A DNA stretch of 64,000 nucleotides from Thermodesulfobacterium geofontis OPF15 (lineage in GTDB: Bacteria; Desulfobacterota; Thermodesulfobacteria; Thermodesulfobacteriales; Thermodesulfobacteriaceae), in assembly GCF_000215975.1 (NCBI RefSeq), contig NC_015682.1:1302001-1366000 (forward strand). Direction: 5' to 3'. Position numbers and translations under genes: made by a program. This document shows, piece after piece, positions 17,029-24,996 of this stretch. Every line of letters starts with the position of its first letter. The stretch's first letter is position 1. The notes under the pieces were generated by a model, which saw nothing but the letters and a program-made list of their open reading frames with translations, searched no databases and was not told where the DNA came from.

Positions 17029-17934
17029 TTAATCTTCCTGAGATTTAACAATTTTAACAGCTTCAAGAATCAATTTTTTTGCTTCAAAAGGAATTTTTTC
17101 TGGAATATAAATTTGAAAATCTATTAAAAGATCTCCTCTTTTACCATCTTTAAGGAAGGGTCCTCTGCCTTTTATTACTATAGGAGAACCATTAGTGAAA
17201 AGTTTTGAAGGAATACTTTCCTTTCCTTCTAAAGTATAAATAGTTATTTCTTCTTTTAATATTATTTCCCAAAAGGGAATTTTACATTTATATATTAAAT
17301 TATTATTTTCTAAAGAAAAATAAGGATGAGGAACAACAGAGATTTCTAAATATAGGTCATAAGGAGAATCTATTCTTTCTTTAGGAATAAAAATAATATC
17401 TCCTTCTTTTAGTCCTAAAGGGATATCTATATAAACCTCTTTCTGGATCCTTAATTTCCCTTTTCCTTTACAATTATCGCAGTTTTCTGTAAATAAAAAC
17501 CCTTGCCCTTTACAGTAAGGACAATTAAGATAAGTAGGGATATTTCTTCTTTCATCTCTTATTTCTATAGATCCAGATCCTTTACAAAATCCACATGTTT
17601 TAGTTAAGCCATCTTTCCTTTTTCCTGTCCCATTACAAGAAGGACAGATTATTTCTTCCCCAAAAACTTTTATTTTCTTTTTTCCTCCTAAGGCTATTTC
17701 TTCAACTGTTAATTCAAGCACTGAAAAGAGATAATTTCCTATTAAAGGGCATTTATTAACTACTTCTATTTTATGTTTTTCCTTAAAATTTTCTAAAACC
17801 TCTTGATACCAATTAAGTAAAATTAAAAATTCTTTCCTATTTCCTCCTTTGTCAGGATGCAGTTTTTTTGCCTGTTCTCTAAAATACTGTTTAATTTCTT
17901 CAAAAGAAGAGAAATTCAAATTAATCTGGGACAT
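17029..17934 (-). CDS. DnaJ-like co-chaperone with shortened J-domain
   Basis: A 301-residue type I Hsp40-like protein. The N-terminal ~50 residues keep the HPDKGG loop that triggers DnaK but lack the usual first helix and Gly/Phe linker. Four CxxCxGxG zinc modules follow at about residues 100-165 (CPSCNGTG, CGFCKGSG, CPYCKGQG, CDNCKGKG), then the two substrate-binding beta domains (IDIPLGLKEGDII). It is the last gene of the flagellar/chemotaxis operon, 2 bases after cheR. That suggests a dedicated role with flagellar or chemotaxis proteins, though read-through fusion of units is also possible. Confidence 0.78.
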   Translation of the reverse strand: MSQINLNFSSFEEIKQYFREQAKKLHPDKGGNRKEFLILLNWYQEVLENFKEKHKIEVVNKCPLIGNYLFSVLELTVEEIALGGKKKIKVFGEEIICPSCNGTGKRKDGLTKTCGFCKGSGSIEIRDERRNIPTYLNCPYCKGQGFLFTENCDNCKGKGKLRIQKEVYIDIPLGLKEGDIIFIPKERIDSPYDLYLEISVVPHPYFSLENNNLIYKCKIPFWEIILKEEITIYTLEGKESIPSKLFTNGSPIVIKGRGPFLKDGKRGDLLIDFQIYIPEKIPFEAKKLILEAVKIVKSQED

Positions 17935-17936
17935 TT

Positions 17937-18761
17937 TTAATCCTTCTTTCTATAAAAAATTGTTTTTCCTATTAGTTTTTTTTCCATATCCGAAAAAGTT
18001 ACAGTTGGAACTTCTGTTGCTCCAAGAAGTAAATAGCCTCCAGGATTAAGCAATTTCCACAGATCTATTAAAACTTTCTTTTTAATTTCTTCAGAAAAAT
18101 AAATTAACACATAACGACATAAAATAAGATCAAATTTTTCTGATAATCTCATTGAACTTTCTAATAAATTTAGTCTTTGAAATTTTACCAATTTTTTTAC
18201 CTTTTCATCAATATACCAATGAGCTCCGTCTTGTTTAAAATATTTTATCAAATAAGTAACGGGTAACCCTCTGTTTATTTCAATCTGATTATAAACTCCC
18301 TTTTCAGCTTTCTCTAAACATTTTTGAGATATATCAGTTGCTAATATAGTAATTTTATAAGTTTGCAAAAAACGTGGAAAATGTTCAAGTAAAAGCATTG
18401 CTATACTATAAGGTTCTTGCCCGGTTGAACAGGCTGCTGACCAGATATTTATTCTTTTTTCAACTTCTCTTTTTTTAAATAATTCAGGGAAAACATGAGT
18501 TCTAAGTGCTTCAAAAGGGTGATAATCTCTGAAGAAATAGGTTTCATTAGTAGTTAAGGCGTCTATAATTTCATTTAATAATTTCGAATCAACTCCCTTT
18601 TTTACTATAGATTGATAAAGTTCATTAATATCTTTATATCCTAAAGATAAAGCAAGTTCATTTAATCTACTTTCAATTAGATATTCTTTCCCTGTAGTAT
18701 AAGAAATTCCTGATAATCTTTCTAAAAGGGCTGTAAAAAATTCTAAAATTTTCTCATCCAT
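17937..18761 (-). CDS. cheR: Chemotaxis protein methyltransferase CheR
   Basis: Methylates glutamates on chemoreceptors using S-adenosylmethionine, setting adaptation level. At 274 residues it has the N-terminal helical domain (residues 1-80) and the SAM domain with NIWSAACSTGQEPYS, ILATDIS and FDLILCRYVLIYF. The sequence TTNETYFFRD is the conserved CheR signature. No receptor-tethering C-terminal domain is present. It lies 3 bases after cheB, its antagonist. Confidence 0.95.
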   Translation of the reverse strand: MDEKILEFFTALLERLSGISYTTGKEYLIESRLNELALSLGYKDINELYQSIVKKGVDSKLLNEIIDALTTNETYFFRDYHPFEALRTHVFPELFKKREVEKRINIWSAACSTGQEPYSIAMLLLEHFPRFLQTYKITILATDISQKCLEKAEKGVYNQIEINRGLPVTYLIKYFKQDGAHWYIDEKVKKLVKFQRLNLLESSMRLSEKFDLILCRYVLIYFSEEIKKKVLIDLWKLLNPGGYLLLGATEVPTVTFSDMEKKLIGKTIFYRKKD

Positions 18762-18764
18762 TTT

Positions 18765-19805
18765 TTATTTAACTCCAAAAAGTTCTTTTAATCTTTCAGG
18801 AATTTTAAAAAGATTTATCACCTCATCTGCTAAGCCTTCTTCAATTACTGCTTTAGGCATACCAAATACAACTGAGCTTTCTGCATCTTGCGCTAAAACT
18901 ACTCCCCCTTTTTCTTTTATTTTTTTTGCTCCCTCCTTTCCATCACTTCCCATACCTGTTAAAACTAAGACCAAAGTTTTGCCATTATAAACTTCAGCTA
19001 AAGATTCAAAAAGTTCATCTACAGAGGGTCTACAAAAATTACGAGGAGGTCCTTGATGTAATTTTATTTTAACAAAAGCATTCTCTTTTTTAACTCTCAT
19101 ATGATAATCACCAGGAGCAATATAGACTATTCCATCTCTTACGATTTCACCTTCCTCTGCTTCCTTGACCCTTATTCTTGAAATTGAGTCAAGTCTTTCT
19201 GCTAATTGTTTAGTAAAAAGAGGGGGCATATGTTGAACAATTAAAATAGGAGCTGGAAAATTAGGCGAAAGTTCAGGAATTATTTTAAGAAGAGTTTGAG
19301 GTCCTCCTGTTGAAACCCCTATCCCACAAGCTTTATAAATTCCCTTTTTTATCTCAGAAACCACATAAGAGGGTCTATAAATTGATTTTATCTTTTCTAA
19401 AGGTGTTACACTTTTTATTTTAGGTATAAGATCTTGTTCGATTTTTTTTATACTTTCCCAAAAGGACTTACTTGAGGGCTTAGGAACAAAATCATAGGCT
19501 CCCAAAGTTAAACATTCAATTGTTATTTTGGCACCTTCTTGAGTAAGTGAAGAAAACATAATAATTTTTGTTTGAGGTACCTCTTTTCTTAAAATTTTTA
19601 GAGCTGTAATTCCGTCCATCTCAGGCATTTCTATATCAAGGGTGATTACATCTGGTTTTAAAATTTTTGCTTTTTCTACAGCCTCTTTACCAGTTTTTGC
19701 AGTGTCAATTACTTCTATTTCTGGATCATTTTTCAAAATATCTGTAATTAATTTTCTCATTATAGGAGAATCTTCGACTACAAGAACCTTTATTTTTTTG
19801 TCCAT
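18765..19805 (-). CDS. cheB: Chemotaxis response regulator methylesterase CheB
   Basis: Removes methyl or amide groups from chemoreceptors. A 346-residue two-domain protein: a receiver with phospho-Asp57 (LDIEMPEMDG) and a C-terminal esterase with the catalytic triad in GVSTGGPQ (Ser), VQHMP (His) and GMGSDGKEG (Asp). Normal family length. It is translated between cheY and cheR with 3-base gaps. No receptor, CheA or CheW gene occurs in the window. Confidence 0.95.
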   Translation of the reverse strand: MDKKIKVLVVEDSPIMRKLITDILKNDPEIEVIDTAKTGKEAVEKAKILKPDVITLDIEMPEMDGITALKILRKEVPQTKIIMFSSLTQEGAKITIECLTLGAYDFVPKPSSKSFWESIKKIEQDLIPKIKSVTPLEKIKSIYRPSYVVSEIKKGIYKACGIGVSTGGPQTLLKIIPELSPNFPAPILIVQHMPPLFTKQLAERLDSISRIRVKEAEEGEIVRDGIVYIAPGDYHMRVKKENAFVKIKLHQGPPRNFCRPSVDELFESLAEVYNGKTLVLVLTGMGSDGKEGAKKIKEKGGVVLAQDAESSVVFGMPKAVIEEGLADEVINLFKIPERLKELFGVK

Positions 19806-19808
19806 TTT

Positions 19809-20180
19809 TTAAAAAGCCTCTAAAAGATGTTTGACTTTTACTTCTAACATTTCTTTATCAAAAGGTTTCATAAGATATTCATTAGCTCCAGCCATAATAG
19901 CTTCAATTACACTTTTTTGTTGATTTTCCGTAGTTACCATCATAACTTTAATATCTGCCCACTTAGGATTGGATCGAAGTTTTAATAAAAATTCATATCC
20001 ATTCATTACTGGCATATGCCAATCAAGTAAAATTAGTTTTATATCAGGATTTTCTTCCAAAATTTTTAAAGCTTCCTCTCCATTTTCCGCTTCCAAAACT
20101 TCAAAACCCAACTCTTCTAAATATTTTCTTTCTATCTCTCTTATTGCTTTTGAATCATCAACTACTAAAATTTTATACAT
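19809..20180 (-). CDS. cheY: CheY-like response regulator (second copy)
   Basis: A single receiver domain of 123 residues: acidic pocket VDDS, phospho-Asp53 (LLDWHMPVMNG), Thr in MVTTE and Lys in MKPF. When phosphorylated, CheY proteins bind FliM and FliN and change motor rotation. It is the one nearest cheB and cheR, 1 base after the FliK-like gene. A second cheY lies 2 kb upstream in the same operon; which one serves the motor cannot be told. Confidence 0.92.
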   Translation of the reverse strand: MYKILVVDDSKAIREIERKYLEELGFEVLEAENGEEALKILEENPDIKLILLDWHMPVMNGYEFLLKLRSNPKWADIKVMMVTTENQQKSVIEAIMAGANEYLMKPFDKEMLEVKVKHLLEAF

Positions 20181-20181
20181 A

Positions 20182-20985
20182 CTATCCCTCTTTTTTTAAA
20201 AGCTGTCCGGGCAAAATTTCTCCCATGTTTATACTAATTTTGGCAGGAATTTTGTATAATAAAAAGAGATTTTCTAAACTTTTAATCTCCTCTTTTGCAA
20301 ATTCAAAAGATTCTCTATTAGCAAAATAAAGGTCTATAAATACTTCATTCTCCATATAACTTAGAAAACATTCCATTAATCCTAAATATTCAAAAAACAT
20401 TTTAAAATAAAAAAGTTTAATCTTGCCTTGTTCTTCCTTAGGTTCTCCTAATTCTAAAAATCCCCAAGATCTTTCATCGCTAAAAACAAAGGAAATTACT
20501 ATTTTTTCGTCTTTATAAAAAATGTTTAGAGATTTTATTTTCTCTCCAAATAAATCTTTCAATTCCTTATCAATAGTTTCTTTCTTTTCTTTATTTGTTA
20601 CTCCTGTTAAATCTTTAATTAATGTAGCTAAAAGATTAAAATCTTTTTGGAAAACTTCTTTATTAAAAGGTTTTTCAGCAAGTTTTGCATTTATTAAATA
20701 CAAAAATTTAAGTTCTTCTGCTTCTTTTTCTGGAGAAACAATTTGAAGAATAATGGGATTACCTGTTTTTACTACTCTTACCTTTAAAACTTCTCCTATA
20801 GCAAAATTTTCTGAGGTAAGAGTACCTCCAATTCTTGCTTGAAATTTTTCGCCTCCCAACTCTAAATAAAGGGTTTTTCCTTCAATATTAAGCACTCTTA
20901 TTAACAATTCTCTCCCAGGTCGCGTAAAAAGGGACCATAAATTTTCAGGAAGATAAATAATAGGTGCTGGGGCTGTAATTTGCAT
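20182..20985 (-). CDS. Putative flagellar hook-length control protein (FliK-like)
   Basis: A 267-residue protein not recognised by a strong motif. The N-terminal part (residues 25-85, LLIRVLNIEGKTLYLELGG) is a small beta domain. The C-terminal part, from WGFLELGEPKEEQGKI to the end, follows the FliK C-domain pattern: a 'leucine-glycine' strand turn, FIDLYFANRESFEFAKEEI and a closing helix-strand. Position supports it, as no other FliK candidate appears in this large flagellar operon. FliK measures hook length and switches export specificity through FlhB. The call is inference; a generic hypothetical is the alternative. Confidence 0.5.
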   Translation of the reverse strand: MQITAPAPIIYLPENLWSLFTRPGRELLIRVLNIEGKTLYLELGGEKFQARIGGTLTSENFAIGEVLKVRVVKTGNPIILQIVSPEKEAEELKFLYLINAKLAEKPFNKEVFQKDFNLLATLIKDLTGVTNKEKKETIDKELKDLFGEKIKSLNIFYKDEKIVISFVFSDERSWGFLELGEPKEEQGKIKLFYFKMFFEYLGLMECFLSYMENEVFIDLYFANRESFEFAKEEIKSLENLFLLYKIPAKISINMGEILPGQLLKKEG

Positions 20986-20999
20986 AATTTTTTATTTTT

Positions 21000-21314
21000 T
21001 TAAAATTTTTTCTTTGATGACAAAACTAATTCTACCTCAGCTTCAGAAATACCTAATTTTTTAGCAATTTCCTTAAAAGAATATCCTTGCTGAGCTAATA
21101 AATGAATCTCCTTTTTTAAATCCTTTTCAGAACCTTTATCCGGAATTGCTCTTAATTTTTTAAGCTCTTCAACCAATTCTTGAGCTCTCTCAATACTTTC
21201 TTTAATATCTTCCCAAGGTAATTCAAAAACTTTCTTAAACCTTATATAAAAGAAAACAAAAGCTCCTATCATAATAATATCTATTATTAAAAGAAGAATT
21301 AAGAGGGCTTGCAT
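21000..21314 (-). CDS. DUF2802-like small membrane protein with C-terminal helix-turn-helix
   Basis: A 104-residue protein with one N-terminal membrane helix (LLILLLIIDIIMIGAFVFFYI), a charged coiled linker (ESIERAQELVEELKK) and a C-terminal helix-turn-helix-like segment (IHLLAQQGYSFKEIAKKLG then ISEAEVELV). This plan matches the DUF2802 family often found in flagellar/chemotaxis clusters of other bacteria. The role is unknown. It lies 14 bases upstream of the FliK-like gene in reading order. Confidence 0.6.
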   Translation of the reverse strand: MQALLILLLIIDIIMIGAFVFFYIRFKKVFELPWEDIKESIERAQELVEELKKLRAIPDKGSEKDLKKEIHLLAQQGYSFKEIAKKLGISEAEVELVLSSKKKF

Positions 21315-21324
21315 TTTTTTACCT

Positions 21325-22038
21325 TTAACCTTTTAATATTAACCCTTCTAATCTTATCTTTTGGGGCAAAGGTTTTATGTTTTCTTTTTCAAACTCTTTT
21401 TTAATCTTTTCTTCTAAAGCTTCAACTTCTTTAGCATCTTTCCATATATCTGGTGATACATTTTTTAGATAACTGTAAAGTTTCTCTCTAAAATAAAGTT
21501 CTGCCTCTGCTAATTCTTTTGCTGAAGTACTGTTATCAAAATAAAGGGTCACATTTAAACTTAAAAACTCTTTTAAACCAAATGGAATTAAAAAATTTTT
21601 AAGTTCTAATTTATAAGGATATTGAACCTCTTTTTCTTCTTTTGAAATTACTATTTTAGAGAATTTTTTAATTACTTCCCCTTCTGGAATTGAGACATTG
21701 GATTCAGAAAAAGAATTTAAATCCTTCCCTTTTTTAAATTCCCCTTTTATTAATTTTAGACTTATCCATACCCCAAAAACAATAGATATTATAATAAAAA
21801 TACTTCCAAATATAAGAACCACATCTTTTGGTTTAAATTTTTTTGGTTTTTTTTCTGGTACTTCTTCTTTTTCTTCTTCAGGTTTTATTAATTTTTCTAC
21901 TAAACCTTCGGCCTTTTCAAGAGTTATATCTATTTTTTCTTCGGTTTTTTCTTTTTTAGATTCTTTTTCTAAGGAGGTTTCTTTTGCTTTTACTTCTTCT
22001 TTAATCTCTTCTAATTCTTTTTTAATATCTTCTTCCAA
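21325..22038 (-). CDS. Single-pass membrane protein of the flagellar operon, FliL-like topology
   Basis: A 237-residue protein I do not firmly recognise. The N-terminal ~75 residues are extremely Lys/Glu-rich and probably coiled coil. One membrane helix follows (VLIFGSIFIIISIVFGVWISL, about residues 73-93), then a periplasmic domain with strands such as LNVTLYFDN and a helix ending in a short hydrophobic tail. The order (charged cytoplasmic tail, helix, small periplasmic domain) resembles FliL, which stabilises stators, but a separate bona fide fliL exists at the operon head. It is followed by the DUF2802-like gene. Confidence 0.5.
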   Translation of the reverse strand: MEEDIKKELEEIKEEVKAKETSLEKESKKEKTEEKIDITLEKAEGLVEKLIKPEEEKEEVPEKKPKKFKPKDVVLIFGSIFIIISIVFGVWISLKLIKGEFKKGKDLNSFSESNVSIPEGEVIKKFSKIVISKEEKEVQYPYKLELKNFLIPFGLKEFLSLNVTLYFDNSTSAKELAEAELYFREKLYSYLKNVSPDIWKDAKEVEALEEKIKKEFEKENIKPLPQKIRLEGLILKG

Positions 22039-22039
22039 T

Positions 22040-22423
22040 TTAGTCTCCCAACACCTTTTCTAATTTTTCTTTTAAAGTTTCTGGAGTAAAAGGTTTTACA
22101 ACATATTGATTAACTCCATATTTAATAGCTTCTATAACGTTTTCTTTTTGTGCTTCAGCTGTAACCATAATAAACTTTATATCCTTTAATTCCTCATTAC
22201 TACGAACAGCTTTAAGAAGCTCGATACCAGGCATTTTAGGCATATTCCAATCAGAAATTATTAAATCTACTTTTTGTTTTTTAAGAAGTTCAAGTGCTGT
22301 TGTTCCATCATCTGCTTCTAATATATCTTTAAATCCAAGTTGGAGGAGAATGTTTTTAATAATTTTTCTCATAGTTGCGAAATCATCCACTACTAAGATT
22401 TTAATATTCGTATTGAGTGCCAT
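22040..22423 (-). CDS. cheY: CheY response regulator
   Basis: A receiver-only protein of 127 residues with VVDDF, phospho-Asp58 (IISDWNMPKMPG), MVTAEAQKEN and VKPF. The sequence through NWNMPxMxG and TAEAQKEN is close to classical motor-binding CheY proteins, so this copy is the better candidate for switching rotation. It lies 19 bases downstream of fliA in reading order. Confidence 0.94.
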   Translation of the reverse strand: MALNTNIKILVVDDFATMRKIIKNILLQLGFKDILEADDGTTALELLKKQKVDLIISDWNMPKMPGIELLKAVRSNEELKDIKFIMVTAEAQKENVIEAIKYGVNQYVVKPFTPETLKEKLEKVLGD

Positions 22424-22442
22424 TTTTATACCTCATTAAATA

Positions 22443-23180
22443 TTATTTATTCAAAAGGCTTCTAAGTTTTAAAATTGCTTTGTTATGTATTTGAGAAATT
22501 CTACTTTCTGTATAATCAAGTATTTTTGCAATTTCCTTCATAGTTAAACCTTCATAATAATATAAAGCTAACACCAATCTTTCTTTTTCTGAAAGACAAT
22601 CTAAAGCTTTTTCCAATTTTTCTTGTAATTCCTTTAAAGCGTATTTTTCAAAGGGATCCTCTCTTTGGTCTCCTGCTATAAAATTAAATATATCTTCTTC
22701 TTCTAATTCTAGAAATCTTTGCTTTAAATTTTCTATATCAATAAAAGTGATTCCTTTTATACTTTCTAAAAACTTATAATATTCTTCTAAACTAAGCTCC
22801 ATAAATTCTGCAATTTCCTCATCCTCTGGCATTCTACCCAATTCTTGATAAAGTTTTCTTAATCTTTCTTCAAAATCACTTATTTTACTCTTTATACTTC
22901 TTGGTATTATATCTAATTTTCTTATTTCATCAAGCATAGCTCCCTTAATTCTAAATTCTGCATAGGTTTTAAATTTTACATTTTTAGAAGGATCATACCT
23001 GTGATAAGCTTCTATAAGTCCTATAAGCCCAGCAGAAACAAGGTCTTCTTTACTAATTACTGGCATCCCGTAATAAACATATCTATTTGCCCAATAATTA
23101 ATTGTAGGTAAAAATTCTTCTATCAGTTTTTCTAAGGGTGGCTTTTCTAAAAAAATTTGATTCATTAATTTTTCTTTCAT
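22443..23180 (-). CDS. fliA: Flagellar sigma factor FliA (sigma-28)
   Basis: Directs RNA polymerase to late flagellar genes such as flagellin. At 245 residues it has region 2 (KEDLVSAGLIGLIEAYHRYD, FKTYAEFRIKGAMLDE, LDIIPRS), region 3 (GRMPEDEEIAEFM) and region 4 with a helix-turn-helix (LTMKEIAKILDYTESRISQIH). All are FliA/WhiG hallmarks. Its likely target is visible in the window: the flagellin promoter at 40720-40746. An anti-sigma FlgM gene was not seen. Confidence 0.96.
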   Translation of the reverse strand: MKEKLMNQIFLEKPPLEKLIEEFLPTINYWANRYVYYGMPVISKEDLVSAGLIGLIEAYHRYDPSKNVKFKTYAEFRIKGAMLDEIRKLDIIPRSIKSKISDFEERLRKLYQELGRMPEDEEIAEFMELSLEEYYKFLESIKGITFIDIENLKQRFLELEEEDIFNFIAGDQREDPFEKYALKELQEKLEKALDCLSEKERLVLALYYYEGLTMKEIAKILDYTESRISQIHNKAILKLRSLLNK

Positions 23181-23182
23181 TT

Positions 23183-23974
23183 TTAACCTGTTGTTAATTT
23201 TTCTAAAAATTGTTCAAGCCCTTTTGTTTCTTGAGGATTAAATTTAAGTAATTTCAAAGCAATTTGTGTTAATTTTTTACTAATTTCATTTTCAGGACAA
23301 AGCTTTAAATAAGGAATTTGAGATTTTACAGCAGTTTTAACACATTCATCAAAAGGAAGTCCTCCTAAATAAGAAAGTTTAACCTCAGGTAAAAACCTTT
23401 CAATTACATATAAAAGTTGTTGATAAATTCTTTTACCTTCTATCTCATTTTTAATCATATTTACTACTAAATAATAATCTTTTATTCTATGATGTTTATA
23501 TCCCACTTTCATAAGGGCATAGGCATCAGCTATTGAAGTCGGTTCAGGGGTGCAGATTATAATTCTTTCTTCAGCAAGATACATAAAAAAAAGCACATTT
23601 TCTGAAATCCCTGCAGAACTATCAAAAAGTAAGTAATCGTATTTTTTAAATACTTCCTCCATTTGATCTTTTAAAATAAGTTTTTGATTAGAATTTAAGT
23701 TTGTTAATTCCACTACTCCTGAACTTGCAGGAATAAGATCAAAATTATATTCTGTAGGATAAACAATGTCTTTTAAATTAAGGTCTCCATTAATTACATA
23801 TCTTATATCATATTTAGGAGATATCCCCAACATTACATCTATATTTGCAAGCCCAAGGTCTGCATCGAAAATAAGAACTTTTTGAGAATATTGGGAAAGA
23901 GCCAAAGCTAAGTTTATAACAAAACTTGTTTTGCCTACTCCACCTTTTCCACTTGCTATGGAAATACTTCTCAT
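23183..23974 (-). CDS. flhG: Flagellar number regulator FlhG (MinD/ParA-like ATPase)
   Basis: A 263-residue P-loop ATPase that limits flagellar number and works with FlhF. It has the deviant Walker A GKGGVGKTS at the extreme N-terminus, DADLGLANID and a C-terminal amphipathic helix that could be the membrane-targeting segment. It lacks the N-terminal extension with the Gln-containing motif that activates FlhF in many homologues. Its ATG overlaps the end of flhF by 4 bases. Confidence 0.92.
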   Translation of the reverse strand: MRSISIASGKGGVGKTSFVINLALALSQYSQKVLIFDADLGLANIDVMLGISPKYDIRYVINGDLNLKDIVYPTEYNFDLIPASSGVVELTNLNSNQKLILKDQMEEVFKKYDYLLFDSSAGISENVLFFMYLAEERIIICTPEPTSIADAYALMKVGYKHHRIKDYYLVVNMIKNEIEGKRIYQQLLYVIERFLPEVKLSYLGGLPFDECVKTAVKSQIPYLKLCPENEISKKLTQIALKLLKFNPQETKGLEQFLEKLTTG

Positions 23975-24993
23975 AAAACCTCCTTTTGATTTAAATTTAA
24001 AATACTTTTAAAAAGTATTTTCTTAATTATTTCTTCTTCTGCCTTCAAAATGTCTTCTGGCAATCTTTCTCCATTAGAGATGAAAGTAATTGGGGGTATT
24101 CTACTATCAAGAATCCATAAAAGTGGTAAACTACTATAAACCTTATCCACAAAAGTAAGAACTATACCTTCCACTGGAAATTTTTCAATTCTTTCCCATT
24201 GTTTTAAAATATATTCATAATGTTCAGTTGCTCTTACAACCCATTGAAATCTTAAAAAGGGCATTTTTAAAATCAGTTCCTCTAAATCACTTATAAGCAA
24301 TCTTTTTTCTAAACTTGGAGTATCTATTAGAATGAAATTATATTTAGGAAAAACTATTGCTATTTCTTTAAGTTCTTCAAGATCTAAAATCTCAAAATCA
24401 ACTTCTAAAAGTTCTGCCAGTCTTTTAGTCTGAAAATGGCTACCTATTTTATAATTATCAAGGCTTATTACCAAAACCTTAGCTTCATATTTATACTTAT
24501 ACCAAGCTGCCAATTTAAAAACACTTGTAGTTTTCCCAGTTCCTGAATCTCCTATGAATACTTGATATTTAGAATGGGGAACAGTTCCTTTTTCTTTTAA
24601 GGCTTTAGAAACAAATTCTTCTAAATCAGGATTTGCTTTGCTTAGTTCTTTGGCTATAAAAGGAGGCACACCTTTTTCAATCAAATCTAAATAATTTACA
24701 TTTTCAGGCTGAGGATTTAAAACTTGATTAAGCATTTTCTTTATTTCACAAATCTCCCTTTTTAAATATTCTTTTAACTCACTATAGTTTTCTTCTGCAT
24801 AAGTTTTAAAAACTTGATGTCCTCTTTTTATCTTAATTTCTTCTTCTTCAATTGCTGCAGTTATTTCAAAAAGTGTTCCTTCTTCAGTTTTTATCTGTTC
24901 TGAAGCAAGAATAACTGCTTGTTCTCCAAATTCTTCTTTTACTCTATTTAAAGCTTCTAATATAGTTTTCCCTCTAAACTTTTTGATTCTCAT
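23971..24993 (-). CDS. flhF: Flagellar SRP-like GTPase FlhF
   Basis: Places the flagellum, usually at a pole, as a GTP-dependent dimer. 340 residues: a basic N-terminal B-domain (MRIKKFRGKTILEALNRVK) and an NG domain with P-loop IGDSGTGKTTS and LISLDNYKIG. The G3 motif reads IDTPSL instead of the common DTAG, and the C-terminal half is short, so it is a somewhat divergent member. It lies between flhA (3 bases upstream) and flhG. Confidence 0.92.
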   Translation of the reverse strand: MRIKKFRGKTILEALNRVKEEFGEQAVILASEQIKTEEGTLFEITAAIEEEEIKIKRGHQVFKTYAEENYSELKEYLKREICEIKKMLNQVLNPQPENVNYLDLIEKGVPPFIAKELSKANPDLEEFVSKALKEKGTVPHSKYQVFIGDSGTGKTTSVFKLAAWYKYKYEAKVLVISLDNYKIGSHFQTKRLAELLEVDFEILDLEELKEIAIVFPKYNFILIDTPSLEKRLLISDLEELILKMPFLRFQWVVRATEHYEYILKQWERIEKFPVEGIVLTFVDKVYSSLPLLWILDSRIPPITFISNGERLPEDILKAEEEIIKKILFKSILNLNQKEVL

Positions 24994-24996
24994 TTC

